Position numbers and translations under genes: made by a program. From Patagioenas fasciata (lineage: Eukaryota > Chordata > Aves > Columbiformes > Columbidae): DNA of 64,000 bases. The DNA lies in contig NC_092524.1 in assembly GCF_037038585.1 (NCBI RefSeq), forward strand, positions 67,630,552 to 67,694,551, given 5' to 3'. This document shows positions 1-11,000 of this stretch, in pieces. The notes beneath the pieces are model-generated. The model made no database searches. It saw nothing but the letters and a program-made list of their open reading frames with translations, and was not told the DNA's origin. The number at the start of each line of letters is the position of its first letter. The first letter of the stretch is position 1.

Positions 1-2861
1 GTCACAATTATATTGTCTTTGGCTTTTGCCATCTGCAGATGTATAAAGCAAAGCAATTTGGGTCGCTTGTAAAATACACGCTGTGAATTTATGTGTATGA
101 CAGGCTGGAGTAAAGTCCTGGGAGGACGAAGAGACCCTGAGTTGGAGCCAACACCAAGATGCCGGCTTAGCTTTCGGATATACAACACATTACTAACGAA
201 AAGAAGAATGTCAGTGATTATTTTACGGAAGGACTTCCGGATTACTCATCCTTAATTGTAGCTGCGCTTCAATAATTAATCTTAGCAGCTCCTCAGTCTC
301 TCCCCCTCACAGATGCAGGGTGTGATTTTTGCCAGACGTATGAACGACTTCGATCTTACTGTAGCTATTACAAAAGATAGCACACAAAGTAGTCCAATGA
401 AAAGGAATCTGAAATAAATCTCACTGTTAGAACATGAAATCATTTCACTTCTTATTAGGAAAAATCATGAGGAATTTCTAAAAATAAACCATCATTGGAT
501 ACAAGGAGTAAAACGCACTTTCTTTACTTAGCGAGAGAACAATACCTTTCCCCAACCTGCCATACTTCAAAAGGACAAACACGAGGCTCAAGCGACCCCA
601 TGTGCTTCCACATTCTCAATTACTCGCACCGCGCTCATAACCGAGTCGCACAGAAAAGCCCTTGTTGAGATCCCGTCGGCCTCCTCGCCGCTCTAAAATT
701 AACCCAGCTACTACTAGAAGGCGTAAACCAAACAAATAAATAACGATGACAGCAAATGCAGCCTGAAATCCCACCGGTTCACTGCACCTGTCCCCGCATG
801 ACTTCGCCACGCTGTGCGGTCACCGTTGCAAAAGTCGCTCCCTCTCTCTCCGCTCACATCGCAAGAAATTCATAGACACACCGAGCTCTGAAGTCACAGG
901 CTCTTTCTCGCTTTTGTATCCGTCATTTTAAGTGTTACAGAATGCGGACAAAATATTTCAAGTACAGTTTAAAATAAAATAAGTGATTCCATTATCCTCA
1001 AAAGAACAAGAAACCCGAGCTTTACGGGGTTCTGCCCCTGTTGCAACCAAGCATGCTTAAGTTATTGTGTTATTCATATATGTTATGCTGTTCCTTTAAT
1101 TTATTAACGCAAAGTTGCTGTTTTCAATGAAAGTTTCTGAATGGAGGCTGTAGATGCAGATGGGACCATGATGTCCAGGCAGATGGGAACAACAAAAAAA
1201 AGACAAAAAAGGCAAAAAAACATCCTGCATTCATAAAACACAGCATAAATATACTGAATGTCTTCTAGCCATAGACAAACAGGACAGTTAAATCTTAGGA
1301 GGGTGCAGCAAAAGCTGGCAGACTGAAAAGCTGATCTTGTCTCACATGAGAATACATGAGGAAGATAAAAAGGGTGGGGGGTGTTTTGTTTGTTTGGGTT
1401 TTTTGTGTTTTTGTGTGTTTCGTTTTGTTTTTCCAACAAGCTGTTGCTTATGGTACTTTGGCTAAAGCTGCTGCTTTATGGTTTCATTTTGCTGGTGGGT
1501 AAAGAAATTCCTTAAGCCTTGGTTAGCACAGAACAACAGTGGTTCCACTGTAACGAAGACTACAGTTGAATTTCTATAATTAAGCTAGATGCTTACCCAA
1601 AATCTTAAGGTTACATAAGGGGCAGGACAAAAAATAGTTGGTTTTTGTTCTGAACTCCAAACCAAATTTTCCCATGGAAGTTGCGGATAACCCTGAGCAG
1701 TCTCACACAAACACAAGCTTTCCGTCTATTTTAGAAAGACTAAATACAGTTTGTGGTTCCATGCCACAATCTTTCATGTAAAAAAACAAATAAAACCCAT
1801 CCAGCGGCAGACTAAGGTCTTAATTTTGCAGGTTGATGCACACTGGCTGACGTTTTCTACCCAATTCCACTAATGTTAATGGAATAAAGACACCTCCATC
1901 CCCTCGGCTGTTCTCATGTTCAGCAAAAAGACGCAAAGAGCCTTTAGTGTGAGGACCACACGCTGCTCACCGCCTTCCCAAAATAGTTCAAGAAATCACT
2001 CTCAACAGCTGCTAACGAAGCTACAAACGAAGGACCACAAACACGGCGTCAGCCAGAAATCAGAGTTATTCCGGAGACGGTGCTGGGCATAGTTTTTTTA
2101 GGATCTGGGATGGACACGTTGTGAACCACAGCTATGGGGGGACGATCTGCATCTGAGTCACATAATGAGAATATTTGCTTATTGGCGTATTGCTCATGCA
2201 GCCGCCCTCCCGCAGAGCGAGGGCTTCGCAAAAAGGAGCGTGATTAACTCAAGTGGCGCATTTTTTGTCATTCCAAAATGAGGCTTATGATTAGGACTAT
2301 TTATATAGACAAGATTTTTAAAGGTGCTGTTTTCTTGCACGCCTTCCTGATTTTATTTAACGATTTAAAACACAACGTGTGCTGCCGAAAAACAGATAAC
2401 GCGTTTCAAGCATCCCACCGCACGGCTCTTTTTGCCCTGAGCTGTCTGGAGCTTCTACCAAACACATCGAACACGGGTTGATGGCTGCACCTAAGTCAGG
2501 GCGTTATATTATTATTAGTGTTAGTATGGTTATTGTTAGCATTGTTATTATTAGAAAGGTGCAGTGGGTCCTGCTCAGCCTGTATAGGGTGAACCCCCTC
2601 AGGCAGCCCCAGCACTGTTCCTCAGAACCCCGGTTACCACCCCCCGGCCCGGGGCAGCGGTTGAATGGCGGGGAAGGGGGGACAAGGGGGAACAAGGGGG
2701 ACAAATCGTCCCCCCACTCCCCTCGGGGGAGTGGGGGGAGGGGCAGCTAACAGCCGCGGTGCGAGGTGAGGCGGGGCGGCCCCTCCGGCGGCGGGGCAGG
2801 CCCGGGGGAGGCTGTCCCGCTCCCTCCCCTCCCGCCCCGTCCCCTCAGGGCCGCTCAGTAC
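1..2861 (-). other. ATG14: ATG14 intron 1 (partial)
   Basis: This stretch lies downstream, on the minus strand, of the ATG14 exon 1 splice donor at 2861-2860. I looked for the next expected ATG14 exon (the coiled-coil start that follows the RDRERF-like junction in the human protein) and did not see it, so intron 1 probably runs past the window edge. It holds AT-rich unique sequence, a T/G-rich low-complexity patch near 1375-1435, and GC-rich sequence from about 2630 that belongs to the ATG14 CpG island. I see no repeat of a recognised family and no other gene. Confidence 0.8.
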
Positions 2862-3079
2862 CTCTCGGAGTCGCGGCCGTCGAAGAAGACGAAGTCGCCG
2901 CTCTGGACGCACTTGGCGCAGGTGAGGCGGCGGCGGGTGGTGTTACAAAGCGGGCACCGCTCCACCGCCACGTACAGCCCTTCGGCGTCCTCTTCGGCGC
3001 CCCGCAGAGCAGCCGGTCCGGACCCGGCCCCGCCGCCCTGCCCGCCGGGCTGGGGCCGGCAGCCGCTGGGAGACGCCAT
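2862..3079 (-). CDS. ATG14: ATG14 coding exon 1 (N-terminal 72 codons; partial gene)
   Basis: ATG14 (Barkor/ATG14L) is the autophagy-specific subunit of the class III PI3-kinase complex with VPS34, VPS15 and Beclin 1, and it directs the complex to the ER. The exon starts at an ATG reading MASPSG, as in human. After a Gly/Pro-rich variable linker (about residues 7-30) it runs into the conserved block [18 protein letters not shown] and then [15 protein letters not shown]. Two CxxC pairs (Cys42/Cys45 and Cys54/Cys57) are intact; in the mammalian protein these cysteines are needed for ER targeting. The exon ends GAGAG|GTACTG, leaving two bases of a split codon. About 73 of roughly 490 residues are present; the coiled coils and the C-terminal membrane-curvature (BATS) region lie outside the window. 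The identification rests on the near-identical Cys-rich block. Confidence 0.95.
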
Positions 3080-3100
3080 GATGGGCTCCGCGCGCCGCCG

Positions 3101-3110
3101 GTCACGTGGG
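3101..3110. promoter_or_regulatory. ATG14: CLEAR-like E-box upstream of ATG14
   Basis: The sequence GTCACGTGGG holds a perfect CACGTG core at 3103-3108, about 24 bp upstream of the ATG14 start codon. It matches 8 of 10 positions of the CLEAR element GTCACGTGAC bound by TFEB/TFE3, which drive autophagy and lysosome genes. The match is seen directly; binding is inference. Confidence 0.45.
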
Positions 3111-3127
3111 ACTTGTGTTGGCGCCGG

Positions 3128-3140
3128 GCATTGTGGGAAG
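3128..3140 (-). promoter_or_regulatory. ATG14: ZNF143/THAP11-like promoter motif upstream of ATG14
   Basis: On the minus strand this reads CTTCCCACAATGC, close to the TCCCAGAATGC part of the ZNF143/THAP11 (SBS) motif often found in CpG-island promoters. It lies about 50 bp upstream of the ATG14 start codon. It is a sequence match only. Confidence 0.3.
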
Positions 3141-3542
3141 CGGTGGGAGGGCGGGAAGGAGGGGGCGGGAGGGGAAGCGGTGTCCTCACAGAGCCGGGGG
3201 TGGGCTGGAGGGGACCTCTGTAGGTACCCCAGTCCAGCCCCGCTGCTCACGCAGGGTCACAGAGCAGATCACATAGGTCGGTCCAGACGGGTTTGAATGT
3301 CTTAGAGAAGGAGCCTCCACACCCGCTCTGGGCAGCCTGGGCCAGGCTCTGGCACCTCCCAGCAGAGAAGTTTCTCCTCATGTTCAGATGGAGCCTCCTG
3401 TGTTTCAGTCTGCGTCCATTGCCCCTCACCCTGGCATTGGGCACCACTGAACAGAGTCTGGTCCATCCTCTGACACCCACCCTGAGATATTGATCAGATC
3501 CCTCTCAGCTTCTCTTCTCCAGCTGAACAGCCCCAGCTTTCC

Positions 3543-3623
3543 CAGTGTCTCCTCATCACAAAGATGCTCCAGACCCCTCAGCATCTTTGTGTCCCTCCCA
3601 TAGACTCACTCCAGTAATTTCTT
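3543..3623. repeat. Left copy of the ~81-bp target-site duplication
   Basis: This CR1-derived segment begins CAGTGTCTCCTCATCA and recurs at 3889-3969 with four substitutions, directly flanking the nested CR1. Confidence 0.75.
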
Positions 3624-3888
3624 CACAGAATATGAGAGTGTCAGGGAGTGGAAGGGCCCTGGAAAGCTCATGCAGTGCAATCCCCCCATGGAGCAGGAAC
3701 ACCCAGCTGAGGTTCCACAGGAAGGGGTCCAGGCGGGTTTGAATGGCTGCACAGAAGGAGACTCCACAACCTCCCTGGGCAGCCTGGGCCAGGCTCTGAC
3801 ACCCTCACCAGGAAGAAGTTTCTTCTCATATTTAAGTGAAACATCCTGTGTTCTAGGTTGGTACATTACCCCTTGTCCTATCAACTCT
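3624..3888 (-). mobile_element. CR1 LINE, nested insertion
   Basis: Truncated minus-oriented CR1 of the subfamily also seen at 11915-12283 and 55469-56004 (shared GGAAGGGCCCTGGAAAGCTC and CCCATGGAGCAGGAACAC segments). It begins with the CACAGAAT 3' tail at about 3624 and ends at about 3888 within the CCTTGTCCTATCA region. It is flanked by 81-bp direct copies of the host CR1 (3543-3623 and 3889-3969) that differ at four positions, as expected of a target-site duplication. Confidence 0.85.
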
Positions 3889-3969
3889 CAGTGTCTCCTC
3901 ATCAGAAAGATGCTCCAGACCCCTCAGCATCTTTGTGTCCCTCCCATGGACTCTCTCCAGTAATTCCTT
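3889..3969. repeat. Right copy of the ~81-bp target-site duplication
   Basis: Second copy of the 3543-3623 segment, on the far side of the nested CR1, in the same orientation and of the same length. Confidence 0.75.
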
Positions 3970-6740
3970 GTTCTTAAACTGGGGAGCCCAGAACTAGGCT
4001 CAGTCATGGCCTTAAAAATAAACATTTTGGTTTTTCTGCTCCCAGCCTCACAGTCTGTCTACAGCAAAAAAACCCTTAAGATCATGTCCAAACATTAACA
4101 ATCTCAATACGCAGTTGCTAGTGGTATGATGCCTGATCAACAGAAAATGGTGGCTTTTGGCTAGAAAGCTTTTTATAGCATTCCACACAAAATTTAAGTC
4201 CAATGCTAGCATGTCCACTGGTATGAAATTTTAGAACGCCTATTACACAGGATATTTAAATGCCTTTTAGCTTTGTAATGACAAGAACATTTGGAAGTAT
4301 ATTAATGAATATGGACTTCAGCATAGGTAAACCTACATTTATCCACATTCAAGTTGGAATTACTTAGTAAAAGAAAAGAGACTAATAAGGACTTTGTACT
4401 AGCAGTATGATACAAATTCAGGGATTAAGCTGGGGTTTTTATTTTTTTGTTCTGTTATTATGAATACAGTGTAGTAAAAAAGAATCTATGGATTCTGTGG
4501 AGGAGGGAGGGATGACCCTGGTAAGGATATCGTGCTGTTTTCTTGGATTTGCAAAAGATCAAAATATTAATTAAGTAAAGGTAGACAGCATCCACTGTTT
4601 TGTGTTTGGATTTGTTTTTTCTTCTTTCCTCCCTATACTGCTTCATCCTAGGAATGGGATGCTCCACGCCACCGAGTCAGAAACAAAAGGTCAGCAATAA
4701 GCCACAAGCATCAGCTCCTTTAAAACATTTGCAAGCTGACAGGCATAATTTGGACAGGGTTGTATAAACTAGAAAGGCTCAGCAAAAGGAAAGGTCTTGC
4801 ACAGAAATTTATATTACGCTTTCCATAAAGGATTATTGATCTCAAGACTGTTCCTCCTGGAATGACTGCACACATCTCTTCAACTACATGTTGCCTCCTG
4901 GCCTTGACTTATCTATTCACTTATGAAGGTACCTGGTGTACACTCTCCTTAGGGAGAGAAGAGGTACTTTTATAGCCCAAAGGAAGGATTTTAAAAGGCT
5001 CCTCCTTTGTGTCTAAGCAAATAGAAAGCATTTTAAGCTTTTCTGAATTAAGCATGTTTCAATGTAACTTGTCCAAGAGGTAATGATGCTTCATTTCTAC
5101 AAAAATGACACCTAAAAATCAGAGCACCAGTGGCCTTCTCTGAGCACTCATATCAACCTACTCAGTAGGACACACACGGAGCAGAACATACCTGGCTGAG
5201 CTGTTAACAGAAAGGTCCATATAGAAGCAGCATCTCTGCAAGAACAGGCGGAAAAGATACTAAAACCCACAATAAGCAGTGTTGTTGGGTTCTGCTGCGA
5301 CTTACATTAACCTCATACAGGTCTGTAACCCAGGAGGGGCAGCACTACAGGGGGTTTGACTAGATGACCTTAAAAAGTAGATTGATTTCAGCTGGAAGGG
5401 ACAATTCCATGACACCCTGACCAGTGCTGGGGCCCCAGCTGCAATTGTCCTCATTGCTGTCCCAGGAAGGAAATCTGCACCATAGCAGGCGATAGCACTG
5501 CCACATGGATTACGTATACCTTCCAATCATTATTTTTCAATGACACCAAGAACAATTTGTATAAGGGGCAAATATTGATACATCCTCAAGAGTGACAGGC
5601 CGGTGGTTTCCTCACCCCAGCCTCAAGGTTGGAGCCAGAATCAAGGGTTAAATGGGTATGAGATCAACTATTACAGTAGCTTGAAGCCAGTCCTGTGTGC
5701 AAGGGTAGAATGGCAAACACCAGGCAATTAGAAGAGAAACAGAGTTTGCATAAACCAGAATAACTTAAAACAATACCCCTTAAAAAAAACCAAACAAAAC
5801 ACAACAAAAAACTCCACAAAAGCAAAACACAACCCAAAATGTTCCAGTTAAAAAAAAATAATAATCCCAACCTATATTATTTCCCCTTTCTAGTGTATTG
5901 AAGTGCTACAAAACACTACCATGACCAGCACTACTAAGGCAGAACCAAGACTGTTTATTTTAAGTCAAGAGTTGCCATAGTGAGCATTATCAGTAGCTCA
6001 GTGAAAAGGCACAGAGCACATTTCTTATCTCTATGACTTTATCTGTGCTTTTAAAAAGCATTAACTTTACTGGTGAAATTATGTGGCAAGTTCTCAAGTA
6101 AAACGCAATTTCTTGGAGAAGGCTCATCTCGAACTTCTCCCAGCATCCCAGTAAGCACAGGTTGGTTTTCACTTGCTGAAGATTATTGTAAGTCAAGCTT
6201 ATCAGCAATTACACCTACAGTGCAAATAAAAGTCCCACCCGTAGCCATGGAAAGTCTACAGCATTAGAGAACAAACAGAAAAGTAAGCCTGTGTTTAAAA
6301 TAGATTTGAGTGTGGAAATCCACAGTTTGACTGTGACAAAGAAACTGATAACATAGTTAAGACCAGTTTATCATAAGGAAGCGCATGAAGTTTTTCAAAC
6401 TTTTTTCCAGAGGAGCAGACAGACAGTTATAAAAGTGCCTGTGTGACATGTTACAGACACAGAGGTTGAAATCACATCCTCACCAAAGCAGAAATAAACT
6501 TGTGACAGCAAAACTAAGCCCAGCAAGACCGTGACACCCAGTTCTGGATGAAGCCATTGCCCAGTATTGAGCATTCCCATCGAGGACAGAGGTGACTTTT
6601 GTCCTGGGTTGAGCTCAAGTCATCTAACAGCAGCCTCTAGTGGCTCAGCGACTTTCCTGACACACCTGTCCCCTTTTCAGCAGGGGACAAGGAGGGGACA
6701 GTGGACGAATGCCAGCAGCACCATAACCCTGTTCTGGGAG

Positions 6741-7030
6741 GAAAACAAAACTAACCCCCCAACAGCAAACCAACCAAAAAACCCCAAACATGCAAAGCCC
6801 CACAAACAAAACCAAACCCCCAAACACAAACCAAACTAACCAAAAACACCCCACCAAACCCACACACAACCAAAACCAACAATGCTCAAACACACCACCA
6901 CAAACAACAAAAATAGACAAAAAACACTACAACAAACATCTCCACACCAAAAAACACCCAAACACAACAACCCACGAACAACAACAACACAAAAAACAAC
7001 CCCCACAAACAGCAAAGAAACAAAACAAGA
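6741..7030. repeat. A/C-only low-complexity tract
   Basis: For nearly 290 bp the plus strand is made almost only of A and C, in irregular CAAA, CCAA, CACA and ACAACA mixtures with very few G or T. There is no fixed period, so it is not a simple microsatellite. It lies about 0.9 kb beyond the TBPL2 poly(A) signal. Long frames read from it are Thr/Asn/Gln/Lys-rich or Val/Phe/Cys-rich artefacts. Confidence 0.85.
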
Positions 7031-7699
7031 GCGTTGCTTCCGTGGAATCACAGAAGGTACCACAAGAGTTGAGGGATAATCTTCACACTGTTCCCAGTCA
7101 CATCACCAATCTGAGAGTGACACCTTTCGCAAAGGAAGCCTTGAGGTTACTCAGATTAAAATAAGTACAAGAACCCCATTGGTTTAGCTCCAAAATTACT
7201 AAATTGGGCAGAATTCTGATTAAATAACCTGGACAATCAAGTCTTGAACATCCAATACTTCTTATATTTTCCTCAAATGTATTTTAAAGGCAGTTCCTAA
7301 GCAGCGTATTTTCGTCTGGGCCAAGCAAACTCCCATCATCTGAGAGGACCTCAGTAACACAAATGGGTGTAATTTTATTACAGTCTAATTTGTGTCATGA
7401 CAAATTAGATAATTTGATCAGTTACCCCCTCCACCCACCCACCCACTTTCTAGGTACGTTCAGGAGCCTTGAATGTCTCCACCATTATACACAAGAGTTT
7501 ATCCAACTAGTAGTGTTTTGATAAAGCTGGCTTGAAGTGCAGCTGTTCAGGGTAAAACACACAAGTATTTTGTAACAGAAACCATGTAAGCACTACCTTA
7601 ATACACATTCTATTAAAAGTATGTTCATTTTCCAGTTGGACAGAAGTTGTGAGAACTCAAGTGGATTACAGACAACTAATCTGAAAGTAAAAAGAGAAC

Positions 7700-7790
7700 G
7701 ACAAATCCACACAACAATCAAACCATAACACACACCACACACACAAAACAACAAAAAAACACAACCAAAACAACTAACATTTCACAAACT
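7700..7790. repeat. Second A/C-rich low-complexity tract
   Basis: A shorter stretch with the same A/C composition as 6741-7030, built of ACACAC, AACAAAA and CAACC mixtures. It lies about 135 bp past the TBPL2 poly(A) signal. Confidence 0.7.
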
Positions 7791-7925
7791 ACAGAAAACA
7801 TTAGCATTTATAACATAAAGTAGAGCATCATTTACTTAATAACCTATAATGGTACAACTGGGCCCGGGAGCACCCGTCTCTGTTCCACGTGTAATAACGC
7901 AAACCCATTTGTTATTCCAAGTTGC

Positions 7926-7931
7926 TTTATT
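7926..7931 (-). terminator. TBPL2: TBPL2 poly(A) signal AATAAA
   Basis: The minus strand reads AATAAA here, only seven bases after the TAA stop codon (7941-7939). If used, cleavage would fall around 7900-7915 and the 3' UTR would be only about 25-40 nt. No better signal is needed to explain the gene end, but a longer alternative 3' UTR cannot be excluded. Confidence 0.65.
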
Positions 7932-7938
7932 GGCCACA

Positions 7939-8018
7939 TTATGATGCTTTCTGGAAACCTTTTAGAATGGGGTAGATGTTCTCAAATGCCTCATAGATTT
8001 CAGAACGTTCTTTTGCTC
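7939..8018 (-). CDS. TBPL2: TBPL2 coding exon 7 (C terminus and stop)
   Basis: The acceptor is TTTCTAG|GAGC. The two leading bases complete Gly299; residues 300-324 read [15 protein letters not shown] and then [10 protein letters not shown], followed by TAA. This is the last helix of the second TBP repeat and ends like human TBPL2 (GFKKA). Confidence 0.95.
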
Positions 8019-11000
8019 CTAGAAAGACATTTGGGGAAAAAACACAAACCAAACCAATAAACCAGCCCCCCACCCCCAAACAGGTTAATTCTTAACAGTG
8101 TTGATAATAACCGATTGCAACTCAAACTTAATGATAAGACCACAAGCCATGAAGAAACACAAGAGTTCAAAAGCAACTTTAAAAGTGAGTTAATATTTTA
8201 AGGCAGAATTTCCCTGACTCACAGGGAACAATTTCCAGCTTGCTTTGCTTTAGGACTAGCCCAGCTTTATTTAATCTGTGGAAGCAAAACAGCAGTTGGC
8301 TACTCTTAACCAGCGTAAAACATCGAATCTGAGGAAAAACAAAGCCACTGAGATAAACCATGGGGTTATCTCTGCCTGTTGATAAACTGGAAAGACAGAA
8401 ATAAGCCATGAGAGGCATTTATTCCAACAGTGGAAGTTGATCTGCAGTTTGAGATTTCCCCTCTTCCAGTTCTAAACAGCTTTTTAAAAAAATATATGTA
8501 TATATTTTTCAACTGTCAGGGCACATGTGATTTCAAAGCAGCTGAAATCAGGTTTAGTGGGTGATGGGAAGAAGGGCAAGGACTTACCTTAGTCCTGCTG
8601 CACTCAAGGGTGTTGCAATTAGTGTACCCAAAAATGCAAGTGTCAGCCCAGTATGATTTTACTGGACTTAATGAGATGGGGGGACATATTTAAGCTTTGT
8701 ACTGCGGGCCCCATTCTTCAGTTATTATTGTAAATCCCTGGCTAAAGGCAGGTGCTTCTCTTTCATCTTTCGCATCTCAGAGCTGTGTTGTGAATATACA
8801 TCTAGCATTTGAGTCCTCTGGGAATAAGTACCATTTACCTTTCAATACATCTGAATAAAAGTATTTTAAGGAGCTTTACAAAAAGTGTTAGGTGCGTACA
8901 CTCAGGAATTAACATTTTTGATATGGGATAGGAGGTACAGGTATTGGGCACGCTGAGCAAGGCTTTTGTCTCATGAGCATTTTGCCAAACAGTCTAGAAC
9001 AAGTTCTTAGATCTCCACCCTTTCCTCTAATAACCCCCGCTAAATGTTGTCAGTGAAGTGTTTTAAGAACTTTGCTTCCTGTCCAAACAATTTCAAATTG
9101 CTTACTGTGATATTCACATTTAAGTGACTGAGGAGTTACTGACACGTCAGCATCCTATTGGGATTCTATACATTGACACATGGCTTTGCGCTTTCAACAA
9201 AATAAAAATACTCAAGTTTAACAACATGGAAATCTGTGACACTATATCAAGCAATATGAAAATCTAGTGCAACAATACTAATATTTTTATCTGCAGAAAA
9301 CAGAGATAAGCAGCAGTAAGCATTAAAAAAAAATCAGAGTGGCTTTACTGTGGCAAGATATCAATTTAGCTAATGTTCAATTTAAATCCTTTCTCAGAAG
9401 ATGTGGTAGCACTTAATTACAGATACACAGAGGGACACCACTTACCAGTCAGTACAACTTTTCCAGACACAAAGATAAGCAGCACTATTCTTGGTTTGAC
9501 CATCCTATAAATAAGGCCAGGAAACAGTTCAGGTTCGTAGCTGTTTCAAAGCAAGCAGGTAAGATTAGTAAAGTGCAATTACTGTTTCAGTGTTGTATGC
9601 ATAAAGTGCTTTTTAATCATACTAACAATAGAGTAATTAAATGGATTTTTAGCTAGCTACCCAGGTAAAGGCAAAGTCAGGTTTTAGACATCAAGGGAAA
9701 CCTGGTAATCCCAGCTGGAGCTGGTGGGAGTTCTTCATGCTTATTTATAAATATTTCTGAGCCACATCTGAATCTCATTTTCCACAGCATCGAAACCATT
9801 CTTGTAGCCTTCAAACAATCCTCCTTAGTCTGCAAAGAGCCCTTACCAGGAAGCATCTTGTGCAACTAAGACAAGATGACAGCTACATGAATCTTTAATA
9901 TATATTCAGTCCCCAAATTAAACGCAAAATATTAGATGCAGTGCTAATAAAAGATACAACTGAATTTAGATTTTTGTCTGCACCAAAATCTTCCTCCTTT
10001 CCTCAGTGCTAGCAATAACTAGTTCTGAACAAGCCCATCGCGCAGGCACAGCTTGCCCACCACTCAGCTGCAGGTTTACTTGAACTTGATGGCTAATGAG
10101 TCATCCAGACAGACAAAACTGAGCTGATAGCCCAAAAACAAACCATATTTTCAGTTCTCTATTTTGCAGCTAGAGTCTGGCTTCATGCCCACCGCTTAGG
10201 AACCTTTTCCTTGCAGATAGGCAGCTGGTTTGATAGGAGGTAAGAAGCCCACTTAGTATTAAAGGTTCGAAGTGAAGCACAGGCATAGACCAGGCTCAAG
10301 TAGCTCAGGATCTGCTCCAATTAAACCTGAAGTGTTTAATCAAGGGTGATTATTTTCCTATTGACACAGTCTGCAGCAAAGAAAAATACCCACTAAGATT
10401 TGACATTGTATTTGGAAGTCACAGGAGAGCAGTAAAATTGTGATCACCAGCATGCTCAGATTAATGCACATCTCCGGTGCGTATTGCTGACATGCAGCAA
10501 GAGCAAAGACTGCATGAACAATAAAGAAAGATAAAATATTTGAGCTTTTTTATGAGAGAATATCTTCATTAACCAATTGAGCAAATAAACCAGGTGATCC
10601 TTGCAGTCCTTCAGCCCTTCATCTTCACCAGTTCTAATGTGCATCCAATTTGTCCTAGAAGGGACTGAACACTTGCATAGTATGCTATCAGTTGCAAGGG
10701 TTCTATAACTCATATTTATCATAGAATCACACAATAGTTTGGATTGGAAGGGACCTTTAAAGCTCATCTAGCCCAATCCCCAATGGTTTAGAGATAAACA
10801 TAGGTGTAGTTACATTTATCCAGTCCTAAAATCACATTTGGCTCTATGGAAGCAACCGGGAGGCTGATGCAGCCCCCAGTGAAAATGAGTTGGACACCCC
10901 TGGTTTATGGTGTCCCTGCGAGGAGAGAACAGTGAACACTGCACAGGAGGACAGTTTATTCACAATTCGACATTGAATTGTGTCAGTCGCAGTTTTCGGC

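Larger units (their letters stand above)
2640..3180 (-). promoter_or_regulatory. ATG14: ATG14 promoter CpG island
   Basis: This block is very GC- and CpG-rich compared with the AT-rich flanks and covers ATG14 exon 1. No TATA box is evident upstream of the start codon, as is usual for CpG-island promoters. An E-box and a ZNF143-like motif lie just upstream of the ATG (listed separately). CR1 sequence begins at about 3190, so the unique proximal promoter is short. The boundaries are by eye. Confidence 0.75.
3190..4005 (-). mobile_element. CR1 LINE 3' fragment, interrupted by a second CR1
   Basis: Minus-oriented CR1 of the same subfamily as the copy at 53120-53652, against which it aligns in reverse complement from the CTGTGATC...GTGAGCAG 3' region back to the GGGCTCCCCAGTTTA segment. 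The alignment breaks at 3623 and resumes at 3889 after a short duplication, so a younger CR1 sits inside it. The 3' end lies about 110 bp upstream of the ATG14 start codon, against the CpG island. Confidence 0.88.
3080..7925. other. Intergenic region between the ATG14 start and the TBPL2 3' end
   Basis: About 4.8 kb separate the ATG14 start codon from the TBPL2 poly(A) signal. From low to high coordinates it holds the ATG14 upstream promoter motifs, two nested CR1 copies (3190-4005), unique AT-rich sequence (4006-6720), a long A/C-only low-complexity tract (6741-7030) and a smaller one (7700-7790). I found no coding exon with recognisable homology. Confidence 0.7.

Noticed and set aside
2759-3296. 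Plus-strand frames of 154 and 176 codons opposite ATG14 exon 1
   Set aside because: Shadow frames of the GC-rich ATG14 exon and CpG island; no similarity to known proteins.
5320-5440. Possible short CR1 remnant (GTTTGACTAGATGACCTT and GCTGGAAGGGACAATTCC)
   Set aside because: Only scattered words resemble CR1 3' ends and they do not line up in one orientation; too weak to annotate.
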